Numbered from the stretch's first letter, positions 34,123 through 44,280 are shown. The stretch is DNA of 64,000 nt from Paludibacteraceae bacterium (GCA_024399495.1 JAKSNY010000006.1:58533-122532); one strand, 5' to 3'. A program made the numbers and translations. The notes: generated from the letters alone by a model not told the origin.

Positions 34123-34907
34123 AAATCAAGACATTTATAGTAGCAGCCATATTGTCTTTTGTATTTAGTACTTTGCCTGCAAAAGATTATGTATCGGGTT
34201 TGAAGGTTAAGAATACCGCCTTTATTGCTGGAGAGAAACTTGACTACATAGGTTATTTTCAGTGGGGCATTGTAATTGATGGTGTGGATATTACATCGTT
34301 TGCCATAAAAGACACTTGCCGTGGCAAAGATGTTTACAGGATTGATGCCGTGGTTAAGACCACTAAAACCATTAAGACATTTTTTGCATTGTGTGATACA
34401 TTCCGTACCAAGATAACTACAGACTGTCTGGAGCCTATGCATTTTTATGAGCACGATAAGGAAAAAAAGTACGAGGCGGTATATAGTTACAAGTTTTTCC
34501 CATCGGAGGCAGGTATGTATGTAGATGCCTATTCCAATAGAAACGGCACTGTAAAGCGTGAGCAGGTTCATCATAAGGGTTACCCGATGGACCCGTTCAG
34601 TCTGTTGTACAGAATCCGTAACATTGATTTTGCCTCATTAAAAGAGGGTGACAATATATGGTTTGACAGTTATGTGTTTCAGGAACCTGTGGTTACTATG
34701 TGTATTCAATATCTTGGAAAAGAGACCGTTAAGTTGCGTTCTAAAAAGACATACGAGGCTATGAAATTCAAGTTCAACACCTCAGACGGCACACTGTTCT
34801 CAAGTAAGAATCCTGTATATATATGGATAGAGACCGCCCATGCACACCGCCTTGTGCATGCCGAGGTGAAACTGAAGATAGGCTATGCAAAAATAGATAT
34901 TAAGTGA
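34119..34907 (+). CDS. DUF3108 family secreted protein
   Basis: A 262-residue protein with a signal peptide (MKIKTFIVAAILSFVFSTLPA) followed by the DUF3108 beta-sandwich (FIAGEKLDYIGYFQWGIV..., near residues 35-60). Family function is not established; it is seen with envelope maintenance genes. It overlaps the lipoprotein at its start and the AsmA gene at its end (GTGA), so the three are translated together. Confidence 0.8.
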   Translation: MKIKTFIVAAILSFVFSTLPAKDYVSGLKVKNTAFIAGEKLDYIGYFQWGIVIDGVDITSFAIKDTCRGKDVYRIDAVVKTTKTIKTFFALCDTFRTKITTDCLEPMHFYEHDKEKKYEAVYSYKFFPSEAGMYVDAYSNRNGTVKREQVHHKGYPMDPFSLLYRIRNIDFASLKEGDNIWFDSYVFQEPVVTMCIQYLGKETVKLRSKKTYEAMKFKFNTSDGTLFSSKNPVYIWIETAHAHRLVHAEVKLKIGYAKIDIK

Positions 34908-37900
34908 AAAAGACTGTTAAAATATTATTAATAACGCTTGCCTCTATAGTGGGGTTTGTGTTGGTCTTGTTTTTTGCCGCTCTGGGAGTGGCTCAGTATG
35001 AATTAAAGCCGGAACGCGGTAATAAACTGCTTGATAAGTATCTTCCTCAATTCGTAGATGCCAAGGCTCAGTATGATTCCTTAAATCTGGATATATTCAA
35101 GTCATTCCCCAATGTACATCTTGATTTTGGGGGAGTGCTTGTAAGAACCCTTGCTTTTGGAGACCCTGATACGCTTCTCTATGTAAGGAACATAGAGGCA
35201 GATGCAAGTTTGATTCATTTTATAGCCAACGGTAAGATTCACGTAAACAGGCTTATAATCACTGATCCATATATCAAGGCACAGAAAAAGGACAGTATAT
35301 ACAGTTGGGACGTGGTGGAGCCGTCTGATGAGGTGGACACCACTGCCACATCGTTGCCGGAGATTTACGCTGATACGCTCTATTTGGGTAAGGCATTGAT
35401 TAGATATACAGACTATGACTCCCACTTTAATGCAAACATAAGCGGATTGGAGGTTAACTCATCGGGTACTGAGTTTATGCCCGAACTGTTAAAGTCTAAA
35501 ATAGAAGTGCTGATGGAGAACGTATCCTATATGGACTCTGTAAAGAACCGTAAATTTAATATGGACGGGTTTAGAATAGAGTTCAATGCGTTTAAGAATG
35601 ATACCATCACTAATGTGTTGCTATTTAATGCTTTGTCAGATAAAGTTTGCCTAAAGGACAGCACGTTTGACATTAAGGGGACACCATTTGATATTTATGC
35701 AAGGGCTACTGCCGATAGTGCATTTAAAAAGTATTATATTGATACTCTTGGTGTTAAATTAGATGAGACAGCCCTTACCATTAAGGGTGGTGCCACGCTA
35801 TACTCTACAGATACTCTTAAAGTGGGTGCTGAAAATCTGAGGTTGTGGCTTAACTGTCCGTCTCTGTGGAGGCTAACCGCTTTTGTACCATCGCAATACT
35901 CTAAGGATTTGGATAAGATAGTGTTTGACGGAGCATTAAAACTGTATGCAAAAGCCAGAGGCGTGTATGAGGGTAAGAATCTGCCTGTGGTGGAGGGCAA
36001 TGTGGAGTTGTCTAAATTCAGCGGTGGATTTAAGAAATATAAGAAAAAGATTAACCGTGTGGATTTGAAGGCACATGGCAGGTATAACCAAAACATAAAG
36101 GACTCCACTTTTGTAAGTGTTGAGAAATTTTTAGTGGAGACAGAGAAAAACAAGGTGCAATTATCGGGTGACGCTTGCTATAAGGGTGGCAGAGAGTATG
36201 TGGATTTGGAACTGCTTGCAGATATAGACCTTCACGTAATAAATGACCTATATAAGTTTGAGCCTAAACAGAAAATGCGTGGCACTATTAACGCCGATAT
36301 TGCGGGAAACTGTTTCTTAGATGATATCAAGAATAAGAATATATATCAAGTCTTTACTAAGAGTGTTATAACCGGTGATAAGATAGGCATTTTATTGCCG
36401 TCTAAGAAACTTGGTGTGTATGTGGACTCTCTTAATTTCACACTTAACACCAATACCTCTAATGCTATGGGTGGCAGAAAGTCTCGTCAGCTTACGGCAC
36501 TTGATTCTGCCAGAATTAAATCATTCTTAAAGAAACAGGAGGGTAGGTTGTCAAACAGAACGCAGATAGAGAGAAAAAGTGCAAATGATACTGTTCTGTT
36601 AAGTTCCAGATTATCATTCAGTTCTCTTAATGTATGGTACACACGTAAGATAAAGGCTAAATCAGAACGTTTCTCAGTAAGTATTACTGCAGATGATTTG
36701 GCTCCTAAAAAGGTACCTTATATACGTGCTTCAGTGGCATTTGGTGGAGTTGATATCACAGCAGGTGATTCTCTTAAGTTCTTAGGTAAGAAAATGAGTG
36801 CGTCTGCCACAATAGGTAAGAACAAGCAGAGACCTAACGTTCCGTCATTATCGTTAAGGCTATCGTTAGACTCATTACTTGCTTGTACGCCTGATGTTTG
36901 TACCACACTTGATAGTACAAGAATGAACTTTGCCGTGTCTCCACGTTTGAAGTTGGGTATGAAAAGGGGTATGACAGCACTACAGAGAGATAGTGTGCTT
37001 GCCGCCGCTAAAGAAAAGGTTATTGACCTAAAAGGGTTGATTAGCACCATAGATACGGTTTCTAAGTCAAAAGATGCTGTAGAGACCTTTATGAAACGGT
37101 TTACAAACAGTGCCAGTGTATATGTAAAGAGGCTCAGGCTTAAACAGGCTGATTTCCCTCTACGCACATCTGTAAGCCGGTTTGATATAGAGATGAATGA
37201 TGATACTATAAGGCTAAACAGTATCAGACCACGTATAGGCAAGAGTGCAGTAACCCTATCGGGTGAGGTTACCAACATACGTAAATATTTGTTCAGAGGC
37301 AGAACATTGGATGCCAATCTTAAGCTTAAATCAAAACGTGTGGATTTGAACCAGATAATGAACGCATTTTATGCGTATAACACTAAGATGGCGGAAAAGG
37401 AGCAGATGAAGACTGATATAGATGCACAAGCTCAAGTAATGGAGAACAATGCCGCATTGATGCGTAATGAGGCGTCTGCGGGTGATGAAGAGTTGGAATT
37501 GGCATCAGACAGCGTAGAGTTGATGGGTCTCATTGTATTGCCAGAAAGAATGAATCTTAGGTTTACGTCAAGTATAGACACGCTTAAGTTCAGCAAGATG
37601 AACTTGGTTGATTTTAGAGGCTTGATATCACTTAGAGAGCAAAGACTTAAGATTAAGGAAATGTCAACCTCAACGCAGGTGGGTAAGGCAAGGATGAATG
37701 TTATGTATGCGTGTGCCGTACCAGATTCCGCAAGGGCTACTTTGGCACTTAATATGGACAGCATACAAGTAGGAGATTTGGTTACATATATGCCTGAACT
37801 TGATTCCATTTTGCCAATGCTACGCTCTTTTGATGGTAGCCTTAAATGTGACCTCTCTGCTGAGGCTACACTTGGCAGCACTATGGATATCAGGCTTCCG

Positions 37901-38398
37901 TCTGTAAATGCGTCGCTACGCTTACGTGGTGATAGTCTTGTACTTATGGATGGCGAGACATTCTCTGAGATAGCCAAGTTGCTTATGTTCAACAAGAAAA
38001 CCAGGAACCGTATAGACAGTATCAGTGTTGAGGTGTCTGTAAAGAACAATGAGATACTTATATATCCGTTTATGGTAGGTTTGGATAAGTATAGGTTAGG
38101 TGTGGGAGGTACCCAGAATTTGGATATGAGTTTCAAATATCATATAGTACTGTTAAAATCGCCTATCCTTCAGAAACTTGCCGTAGATGTATATGGTAAG
38201 GATTTTGACCACATAAAGTTCCGTCTTGCCACGCCTAAGTTCAAGGATTTTAATGTCTCGATAGGCAAGGGAGGCACTCTTATTAAGGAATCAGACTCTA
38301 ATGTTTGTAAACTTATGTATGACACTATGCTTGAGACCATACTTAGGGAGGAAGAGGAATCAGATGTAGATAAAGATAAGAGGAACTCACGCAAATGA
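34904..38398 (+). CDS. AsmA-family large membrane/periplasmic protein
   Basis: An 1164-residue protein with a GTG start that overlaps the previous stop. One N-terminal membrane span (residues 5-28) is followed by long beta-helical repeats typical of AsmA/TamB-like lipid-transfer proteins, with the AsmA-like C-terminal motif region (about 960-1120, SATLGSTMDIRLPSVNASLRL). Such proteins bridge inner and outer membrane for phospholipid movement. It ends by overlapping polA (ATGA). Confidence 0.85.
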   Translation: MKKTVKILLITLASIVGFVLVLFFAALGVAQYELKPERGNKLLDKYLPQFVDAKAQYDSLNLDIFKSFPNVHLDFGGVLVRTLAFGDPDTLLYVRNIEADASLIHFIANGKIHVNRLIITDPYIKAQKKDSIYSWDVVEPSDEVDTTATSLPEIYADTLYLGKALIRYTDYDSHFNANISGLEVNSSGTEFMPELLKSKIEVLMENVSYMDSVKNRKFNMDGFRIEFNAFKNDTITNVLLFNALSDKVCLKDSTFDIKGTPFDIYARATADSAFKKYYIDTLGVKLDETALTIKGGATLYSTDTLKVGAENLRLWLNCPSLWRLTAFVPSQYSKDLDKIVFDGALKLYAKARGVYEGKNLPVVEGNVELSKFSGGFKKYKKKINRVDLKAHGRYNQNIKDSTFVSVEKFLVETEKNKVQLSGDACYKGGREYVDLELLADIDLHVINDLYKFEPKQKMRGTINADIAGNCFLDDIKNKNIYQVFTKSVITGDKIGILLPSKKLGVYVDSLNFTLNTNTSNAMGGRKSRQLTALDSARIKSFLKKQEGRLSNRTQIERKSANDTVLLSSRLSFSSLNVWYTRKIKAKSERFSVSITADDLAPKKVPYIRASVAFGGVDITAGDSLKFLGKKMSASATIGKNKQRPNVPSLSLRLSLDSLLACTPDVCTTLDSTRMNFAVSPRLKLGMKRGMTALQRDSVLAAAKEKVIDLKGLISTIDTVSKSKDAVETFMKRFTNSASVYVKRLRLKQADFPLRTSVSRFDIEMNDDTIRLNSIRPRIGKSAVTLSGEVTNIRKYLFRGRTLDANLKLKSKRVDLNQIMNAFYAYNTKMAEKEQMKTDIDAQAQVMENNAALMRNEASAGDEELELASDSVELMGLIVLPERMNLRFTSSIDTLKFSKMNLVDFRGLISLREQRLKIKEMSTSTQVGKARMNVMYACAVPDSARATLALNMDSIQVGDLVTYMPELDSILPMLRSFDGSLKCDLSAEATLGSTMDIRLPSVNASLRLRGDSLVLMDGETFSEIAKLLMFNKKTRNRIDSISVEVSVKNNEILIYPFMVGLDKYRLGVGGTQNLDMSFKYHIVLLKSPILQKLAVDVYGKDFDHIKFRLATPKFKDFNVSIGKGGTLIKESDSNVCKLMYDTMLETILREEEESDVDKDKRNSRK

Positions 38399-41133
38399 AC
38401 AGATTATTCCTTATAGACGCATACGCCCTTATTTACAGGAGTTACTATGCATTCATAAAAGCCCCACGAATCAATTCCAAAGGGCTTAATACATCTGCCA
38501 TATATGGTTTTGTAAATACACTTGAGGAGATAGTAAAGAAGGAGAAACCTACTCATCTTGCGGTGGCGTTTGACCCACACGGACCAACATTCCGTCACGA
38601 GGCGTACGAACAATACAAGGCACAGCGTGAGGCTACTCCAGAGGATATACGCAAGGCTGTTCCTATAATCAAGGATATTGTAGCCGCATATAATATACCT
38701 ATATTCATAATTGACGGTTTTGAGGCTGATGATGTAATTGGTACACTTGCTCATATTGCTGACACAAAGGGTTTTGAGACCTATATGGTTACCCCCGATA
38801 AGGATTATGGGCAACTTGTAGGTGGCAACGTCTATATGTACCGCCCACGCCATAACGGTGGTTATGAGGTTATGGGAGAGAAAGAGGTGTGTGAAAAGTA
38901 CGGACTCTCAAATAAGGCTCAGGTTATAGACTTGCTTGGACTTATGGGTGATAGCAGCGATAATATACCCGGTTGCCCCGGAGTGGGAGAGAAGACGGCA
39001 GTAAAATTGTTGCAGGATTTTGGCAGTATAGATAATATGCTTGCCCATACAGAGCAGATTAAGGGGGCTTTGCGTACTAAAGTTGAAACTAATACGGAGC
39101 AAATAAAGTTCTCCAAATTTCTTGCCACAATACGCACTGATGTGCCTGTTGAGTTTGATGAGGAATCTCTAAAGGTTACAAAAGCGGATACCGACAAGGT
39201 GCTTGCCCTGTTCGCTGATTTAGAGTTCAAGCAACTTGCAGACAAGCATTTGCAAGGCTCGCTAAGTTCTAAGGGTGCAAAAAAACAGGGTCCCGTAAGC
39301 AGTGACGGCAAAGCCATACAGCTTGATTTATTTGCGGACTACAGTTCGCAAACAAATCTAGGGTCAGGGGTCAAAGGTCAAGGAGTTCAGGAGTTTAGGA
39401 GTGAAGGAGTACAGGAGTCTCTCGCATCACCGCATCACCGAATCACCAAATCACCAAATCACTGTTTCACTTTCAACTTTACTTTCAGTCAGTTTCACAG
39501 TCAACTTTCAACTTTCAACTTCTCAACTTACCCCATTGATGCCAATCCGTTTGTTGATGCCATTGAGGCTGTGGGAATCTGTTATTCTGAGACGGAGAAT
39601 TATATGGTTGATGTAAAGGGGACGGATAGGGAAAAGAACATCGGGGAACTAAAGAAACTGTTTGAGAATGAGAAGATTGAGAAATGTGGATACAATATCA
39701 AGTATGATATTGAGATGCTTGCCCAATTAGGAATTGAGGTTAAGGGTAAGGTATTTGACATAATGCTTGCACACTATGTGTTGCAACCTGAACTGAGCCA
39801 TTCTGTGGCATACCTTTCTGATGTATATCTGCATAGAGAGGCAAGCAGAGAGGAACTTGCGTTGTACCTTAAAGAGCCGCTTCTTAAAGCATTGAGAGAG
39901 GAGAAACAGGACAATCTGTTCTTTGACATTGAGATGCCGCTTGTAAAAGTGCTTGCAAGGCTTGAAAGCAATGGAGTGCGTATAGATGCTGAGGCATTGC
40001 AGGCATCGTCAGTAAGTATGACTGCAAAATTAAATGCTCTTGAAACGGAAATTCAGGAGTGTGCAGGGTTTGAGTTTAACGTTAATTCACCAAAGCAGAT
40101 AGGGGAGGCACTTTTTGATAAATTACAGATTGTAGAGAAGGCTAAAAAGACTAAAGGCGGGCAGTACGTTACAAGTGAGGAGGTTTTAGAGAGCCTTAAA
40201 GGCAAACATAAGGTGGTGGGTATGATTCTTGAATACAGAGGTCTGAAAAAGTTGCTAAGCACTTACATTGATGCTTTGCCTAAACTTGTAAATCCAAAGA
40301 CAGGACGTATTCATACATCGTTTAATCAGGCTGTCACCGCTACAGGCAGACTGTCGTCAAGTAATCCTAACCTACAGAACATACCGGTGCGTGAGGCACA
40401 AGGCAGGGAAATACGTAAGGTGTTTATTCCCGATGACGGTTGCGTTTTCTTCTCTGCTGACTACTCACAGATAGAGTTGCGTCTTATGGCTCACCTGAGC
40501 GGCGATGCTAATATGATAGAGGCGTTTAACAGCGGTAAGGATATTCATGCAGCCACCGCAGCCAAAATATATAGGGTGCCTATAGATGATGTGACTCCTG
40601 AGATGCGCCGCCGTGCCAAGACAGCAAACTTTGGCATTATTTACGGGATTTCAGCATTCGGACTTGCCCAAAGGCTTGATATAAGCCGTACAGAGGCTAA
40701 GGAACTTATAGACGGTTATTTTATGACCTATCCTCAGGTACGTGAGTATATGGATAGTAGCATTGCTTTGGCTAAGGAGAGGGGATATGTGGAGACTGTA
40801 TTTGGCAGAAAACGTTACCTTGCAGATATAAATTCATCTAACAGTATAGTGCGTGGCTATGCAGAACGTAACGCCATAAACGCACCTATTCAGGGAAGTG
40901 CCGCAGACCTTATGAAAATAGCCATGATTAGGGTCTATAATGAGTGCGAAAGGCTTGGTCTGAAGGCAAAAATGATTCTTCAAGTTCATGATGAACTCAA
41001 TTTCAGCGTGCCTGAAGATGAACTGGAAATATTAAGGCAGGTTGTCATAGACTCAATGCAGGGTGTGGCATCTCTGAAAGTGCCCCTAATAGCAGACTGT
41101 GGTGTAGGCAGTAATTGGGTGGAGGCTCACTAA
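38395..41133 (+). CDS. polA: DNA polymerase I with a repeat-derived linker and degenerate exonuclease domain
   Basis: A 912-residue PolA. The 5' nuclease domain (residues 1-290; GFEADDVIGTLAHIAD, GDSSDNIPGCPGVGEKTA) is intact. The polymerase domain has motif A DYSQIELRLM (about 687), motif B RRRAKTANFGIIYG (about 739) and motif C QVHDELNF (about 862). Residues about 322-378 are translated tandem repeat, and directly after it the expected exo motif I (D-T-E) is replaced by FSTYPID. NIKYDIEML remains as motif II, and motif III tyrosine is not visible. Proofreading is probably lost. The start overlaps the AsmA stop (ATGA). Confidence 0.95.
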   Translation: MNRLFLIDAYALIYRSYYAFIKAPRINSKGLNTSAIYGFVNTLEEIVKKEKPTHLAVAFDPHGPTFRHEAYEQYKAQREATPEDIRKAVPIIKDIVAAYNIPIFIIDGFEADDVIGTLAHIADTKGFETYMVTPDKDYGQLVGGNVYMYRPRHNGGYEVMGEKEVCEKYGLSNKAQVIDLLGLMGDSSDNIPGCPGVGEKTAVKLLQDFGSIDNMLAHTEQIKGALRTKVETNTEQIKFSKFLATIRTDVPVEFDEESLKVTKADTDKVLALFADLEFKQLADKHLQGSLSSKGAKKQGPVSSDGKAIQLDLFADYSSQTNLGSGVKGQGVQEFRSEGVQESLASPHHRITKSPNHCFTFNFTFSQFHSQLSTFNFSTYPIDANPFVDAIEAVGICYSETENYMVDVKGTDREKNIGELKKLFENEKIEKCGYNIKYDIEMLAQLGIEVKGKVFDIMLAHYVLQPELSHSVAYLSDVYLHREASREELALYLKEPLLKALREEKQDNLFFDIEMPLVKVLARLESNGVRIDAEALQASSVSMTAKLNALETEIQECAGFEFNVNSPKQIGEALFDKLQIVEKAKKTKGGQYVTSEEVLESLKGKHKVVGMILEYRGLKKLLSTYIDALPKLVNPKTGRIHTSFNQAVTATGRLSSSNPNLQNIPVREAQGREIRKVFIPDDGCVFFSADYSQIELRLMAHLSGDANMIEAFNSGKDIHAATAAKIYRVPIDDVTPEMRRRAKTANFGIIYGISAFGLAQRLDISRTEAKELIDGYFMTYPQVREYMDSSIALAKERGYVETVFGRKRYLADINSSNSIVRGYAERNAINAPIQGSAADLMKIAMIRVYNECERLGLKAKMILQVHDELNFSVPEDELEILRQVVIDSMQGVASLKVPLIADCGVGSNWVEAH
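39360..39528 (+). repeat. In-frame tandem repeat insert inside polA
   Basis: GGGTCAG heptamers (39361-), GGAGTNNA octamers (39382-39418), CACCGAAT octamers (39427-39461), then TTTCAAC heptamers (39471-39528). 168 bases equal 56 codons with no stop. It lies in the linker between the 5' nuclease and exonuclease domains. Confidence 0.85.
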
Positions 41134-41138
41134 TTTTA

Positions 41139-42011
41139 ATGCAGATGATATCAATATTAGTACCTATATATAATTTTGACAGTCGTGAACTGATAAAGGA
41201 GATTCACCGCCAATGTGAAGAGGCTGATATTGACTATGATATATTAGTGGCTGATGATGCCTCTACAGAGTGCCTTGATGCCATAAATGAGATAAGCGGA
41301 TATCCATATATAACTTTTTTCAGGTATGATGAGAATCAGGGCAGAAGTGCAATCCGCAATGATTTGGCTGTCCATGCCAAGCATAATTTCCTGCTGTTTA
41401 TAGATTGCGACGCTCAAATCCGTAGCAATGATTATATTAAGAATTATTTGCCGTATCTAAAAGATAATGTCTGTGTGTTTGGAGGCATAGCTCTGTATCC
41501 TGACCCTCTTTCTGATGATTACAGTATAGAACGGATGTATAATGCTAAGGTTGAGACCAAATATGTGAAGAATCATGTATTTACGTCATTTAATTTTCTG
41601 ATAGACAGAAATTTGTTTCTTGCATATATGTTTGATGACAAAATCTGCGGATACGGACATGAGGACACTATGCTTGCATATCGGGTGTCAGAAACCACTA
41701 AAATAGAGTACATTGATAATCCGTTAGTCCATTTGGGCATATCTAAGAATGATGCCTATCTGAATAAGGTTAAGGAATCCTGTGCCAATATGCTCAAATT
41801 GGAAGGGTTATATTCATATAAGGATGCAATGAGTGGAATGAGATTATGGAATTCGTATACTATGGTTAAGAGATTGAAAATGAAAGACTTGTTGCGTACC
41901 GTCCTTTACTTCATATATCCTCACATACTAAAAAAAGTGATGAGTAGGTGCTCATCACTTTTTTCACTTGATTTGCTCAAATTGTATTATATTCTCAATT
42001 CTGAGAAATAA
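41139..42011 (+). CDS. Family 2 glycosyltransferase
   Basis: A 290-residue GT-A enzyme: ISILVPIYNFD at the start, DILVADDASTE, NQGRSAIRNDLA and the DxD motif LLFIDCDAQ near residue 90, then CGYGHEDTML. It would transfer a sugar to a lipid- or protein-linked acceptor in the cytoplasm; substrate not readable. Start ATG 41139, 5 bases after polA. Its last 17 bases overlap the convergent CoA-transferase, and its 3' coding region contains a terminator hairpin. Confidence 0.85.
   Translation: MQMISILVPIYNFDSRELIKEIHRQCEEADIDYDILVADDASTECLDAINEISGYPYITFFRYDENQGRSAIRNDLAVHAKHNFLLFIDCDAQIRSNDYIKNYLPYLKDNVCVFGGIALYPDPLSDDYSIERMYNAKVETKYVKNHVFTSFNFLIDRNLFLAYMFDDKICGYGHEDTMLAYRVSETTKIEYIDNPLVHLGISKNDAYLNKVKESCANMLKLEGLYSYKDAMSGMRLWNSYTMVKRLKMKDLLRTVLYFIYPHILKKVMSRCSSLFSLDLLKLYYILNSEK
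41931..41964. terminator. Bidirectional terminator inside the glycosyltransferase CDS
   Basis: AAAAAAGTGATGAG (41931-41944) and CTCATCACTTTTTT (41951-41964) form a perfect 14 bp hairpin with A and T tracts. On the minus strand it lies 31-64 bases beyond the CoA-transferase stop. Confidence 0.8.
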
Positions 42012-43500
42012 ATTTGCTGAAATCTGTCTTACGCATATCTCCTGTTTCTATGAATGTACGGTGCATTCCAAAGCAGGCTGCAAGGTTATGAGGTGTCTGA
42101 CCTTTTGTAGCAATGCTAAGGTACTCCTTAAGCATTGGTTTATAGATTGGGTCAACACAGTTGTCTATAATAAGTTGTGCACGCTGACGTGGTGATTTGC
42201 CTCTAAGGTCTGCAACACCATATTCAGTAATAAGAACCTTAACTGAGTGCTCACTTTGGTCAAGGTGGGAAACCATAGGAACTATAGAGCTTATCATGCC
42301 GTCTTTTGCAGTGGCAGGAGTGGTGAATATGGATATGTATGCGTTACGTGTAAAGTCACAGCTGCCGCCGATACCGTTCATCATCTTTGTGCCTGTTACG
42401 TGTGTTGAATTAACGTTACCGTAAATATCTGCCTCAAGTGCTGTATTGATGGTGATAAGACCCATACGGCGTACAAGTCCAGGGTTGTTTGAAATCTCCT
42501 GTGGACGTAACAGAATCTTGTTATGGAAGAAATCCATATTGTCATAAACCTCTTGAAGCACGGGGTCTGTAACTGTCATTGAGCAACCGCTTGCAAAATC
42601 TATCCTGCCTTTTTTCATCAGGTCAATAACAGCGTCTTGTATAACCTCTGTGTACATCTTGAATGTAGGAATATGAGGGTTGTTGCCAAGCTCATCCATA
42701 ACGGCATTGGCAATGTTCCCTACACCTGACTGTATAGGTAAGAATGATGATGGTATTCTGCCAGCCTTGATTTCTGCGGTAAGGAATTCTGACACATTCT
42801 TTCCAATGCGGCTTGTAATCTCATCTGGTGCGGTGAATCCGCCAACCTCGTCCTTGCGGTTGGTCTCAACTACTGCAACTATCTTTTTAGGGTCAACTTT
42901 CAGAATCTCTGAACCGGCACGGTCTGCTGGTGCATAGATAGGAATCTCATGACGAGCAGGCGGGTCAAGTGGCTCGTAAATATCGTGCATACCTCTAAGT
43001 CTCTTTGAGTGGCGTGCATTCAGTTCTATAATAATCTTGTCTGCAAGACGTGCAAATGTAGGTGTGTTTCCTACACCCGATGTAAGAACTATCTCGCCGT
43101 TTTCTGTCAAATCACATGCTTCAATAATGGCAAATGTTGGCTTTGGAAGGAATCCGTAACGCAATTCCTGAGCAAGCATACTAAGGTGTGCATCATAGTA
43201 GTCAACACCTTCAGGGTCATTAAGGTACGCGCGCAAATCCTTGTTAGACTGATAAGGAGTTCTGAAAGACATCGCTTTAGCCTTAGCCAAAGCACCGTCA
43301 CAGCTTGCTCCTGTGGAAGCACCTGTATAGACTCCAATCTTAAATTCTCTACCCTCTGCATGCTCTTTTTCTGCAATGGCGGCAAGGGCAAGAGTAACCT
43401 CTTTAGGCGCACCGGCAGGTGTGAAACCGCTCATACCTACAACATCACCGTTTTTAATCATTGCGGCGGCTTCTGCGGCCGTCATAAATTTGTAACTCAT
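41995..43500 (-). CDS. Acetyl-CoA hydrolase/transferase (succinate:acetate CoA-transferase type)
   Basis: A 501-residue class I CoA-transferase family protein. N-terminal GDVVGMSGFTPAGAPKEV, central NRKDEVGGFTAPDE with KIVAVVETNRKDEV, and NGIGGSCDFTRNAY plus ITEYGVADLRG near residues 387-430 match the acetyl-CoA hydrolase/succinyl-CoA:acetate transferase group. In Bacteroidales this enzyme links succinyl-CoA to acetate in the succinate/propionate pathway. It is 12 bases downstream of cdaA on the minus strand and may be cotranscribed with folP-cdaA. Confidence 0.92.
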   Translation of the reverse strand: MSYKFMTAAEAAAMIKNGDVVGMSGFTPAGAPKEVTLALAAIAEKEHAEGREFKIGVYTGASTGASCDGALAKAKAMSFRTPYQSNKDLRAYLNDPEGVDYYDAHLSMLAQELRYGFLPKPTFAIIEACDLTENGEIVLTSGVGNTPTFARLADKIIIELNARHSKRLRGMHDIYEPLDPPARHEIPIYAPADRAGSEILKVDPKKIVAVVETNRKDEVGGFTAPDEITSRIGKNVSEFLTAEIKAGRIPSSFLPIQSGVGNIANAVMDELGNNPHIPTFKMYTEVIQDAVIDLMKKGRIDFASGCSMTVTDPVLQEVYDNMDFFHNKILLRPQEISNNPGLVRRMGLITINTALEADIYGNVNSTHVTGTKMMNGIGGSCDFTRNAYISIFTTPATAKDGMISSIVPMVSHLDQSEHSVKVLITEYGVADLRGKSPRQRAQLIIDNCVDPIYKPMLKEYLSIATKGQTPHNLAACFGMHRTFIETGDMRKTDFSKFISQN

Positions 43501-43512
43501 AACGTTAATTAA

Positions 43513-44280
43513 TTATTTATTGGTTGATAATATGTTTTTAAGTTCATCTGCACTTATGCGTGACCGTATGTCTCCGTTCTTGGTTACGGATATGTTTCCA
43601 GTCTCTTCTGACACCACAATGGAGAGTGCATCGGTCTTTTCTGATATGCCTAAGGCAGCCCTATGCCTCAGTCCAAAATGTTTTGGTATGTTTAGATTGT
43701 GTGACACCGGCAGAATGCAGCCGGCAGACACCATCTTGTTACCTACTATTATAAGTGCTCCATCGTGTAATGGCGTGTTCTTGAAAAATAGATTCTCTAT
43801 AAGGCGGGCACTTATCTTTGAATTTATTATCTCCCCTGTTTTAGCGTAAATGTCAAGGTTTGCATCATTCTGAATCACAATAAGCATACCTGTTTTTGTT
43901 CTGGCACAGTTCTCTGTAGCCTCCACAATGGAGTCTATGTCAATATCGGAGTCTATGCTGTCAGTTCCAAAAAACAGACCCTTTATTTTACCTATCAGAC
44001 CTTTGGATGTACGGCTGCCCATAGTTGTAAGGAACCCTTTTATCTCATCTTGGAACAACACTATAAGGATTATGGCTCCAAAACTCATTATGGCATTGAA
44101 TATGGTTCCCAAAAGGTCCATTCTGAATACATAACGCACAAGAAACCACACTATTATAAAACCCAATACGGCAAAGAATATGTTCATTGCCTGAGTCCCT
44201 TTAAGCAGTTTATATACTTGGAAAAGCAATATGCTTACTATAAGTATATCTATTGCGTCTTTTATGCCGAATGAGAACAT
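43513..44280 (-). CDS. cdaA: Diadenylate cyclase CdaA (c-di-AMP synthase)
   Basis: A 255-residue DisA-N-domain enzyme with three N-terminal membrane spans (about 12-75). The catalytic motifs are DGALII (about residue 170) and RHRAA (about 205), joined by 'PVSHNLNIPKHFGLRHRAAL'. It makes c-di-AMP from two ATP, a messenger for ion and osmotic control. It overlaps folP by 19 bases, the usual folP-cdaA pair of Bacteroidota. Confidence 0.95.
   Translation of the reverse strand: MFSFGIKDAIDILIVSILLFQVYKLLKGTQAMNIFFAVLGFIIVWFLVRYVFRMDLLGTIFNAIMSFGAIILIVLFQDEIKGFLTTMGSRTSKGLIGKIKGLFFGTDSIDSDIDIDSIVEATENCARTKTGMLIVIQNDANLDIYAKTGEIINSKISARLIENLFFKNTPLHDGALIIVGNKMVSAGCILPVSHNLNIPKHFGLRHRAALGISEKTDALSIVVSEETGNISVTKNGDIRSRISADELKNILSTNK

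Noticed and set aside
37432-38136. 234-codon minus-strand ORF opposite the AsmA gene
   Set aside because: Shadow ORF, low-complexity Ser/Leu composition.
43009-43512. 167-codon plus-strand ORF opposite the CoA-transferase
   Set aside because: Cysteine/serine-rich shadow frame of a well-supported gene.
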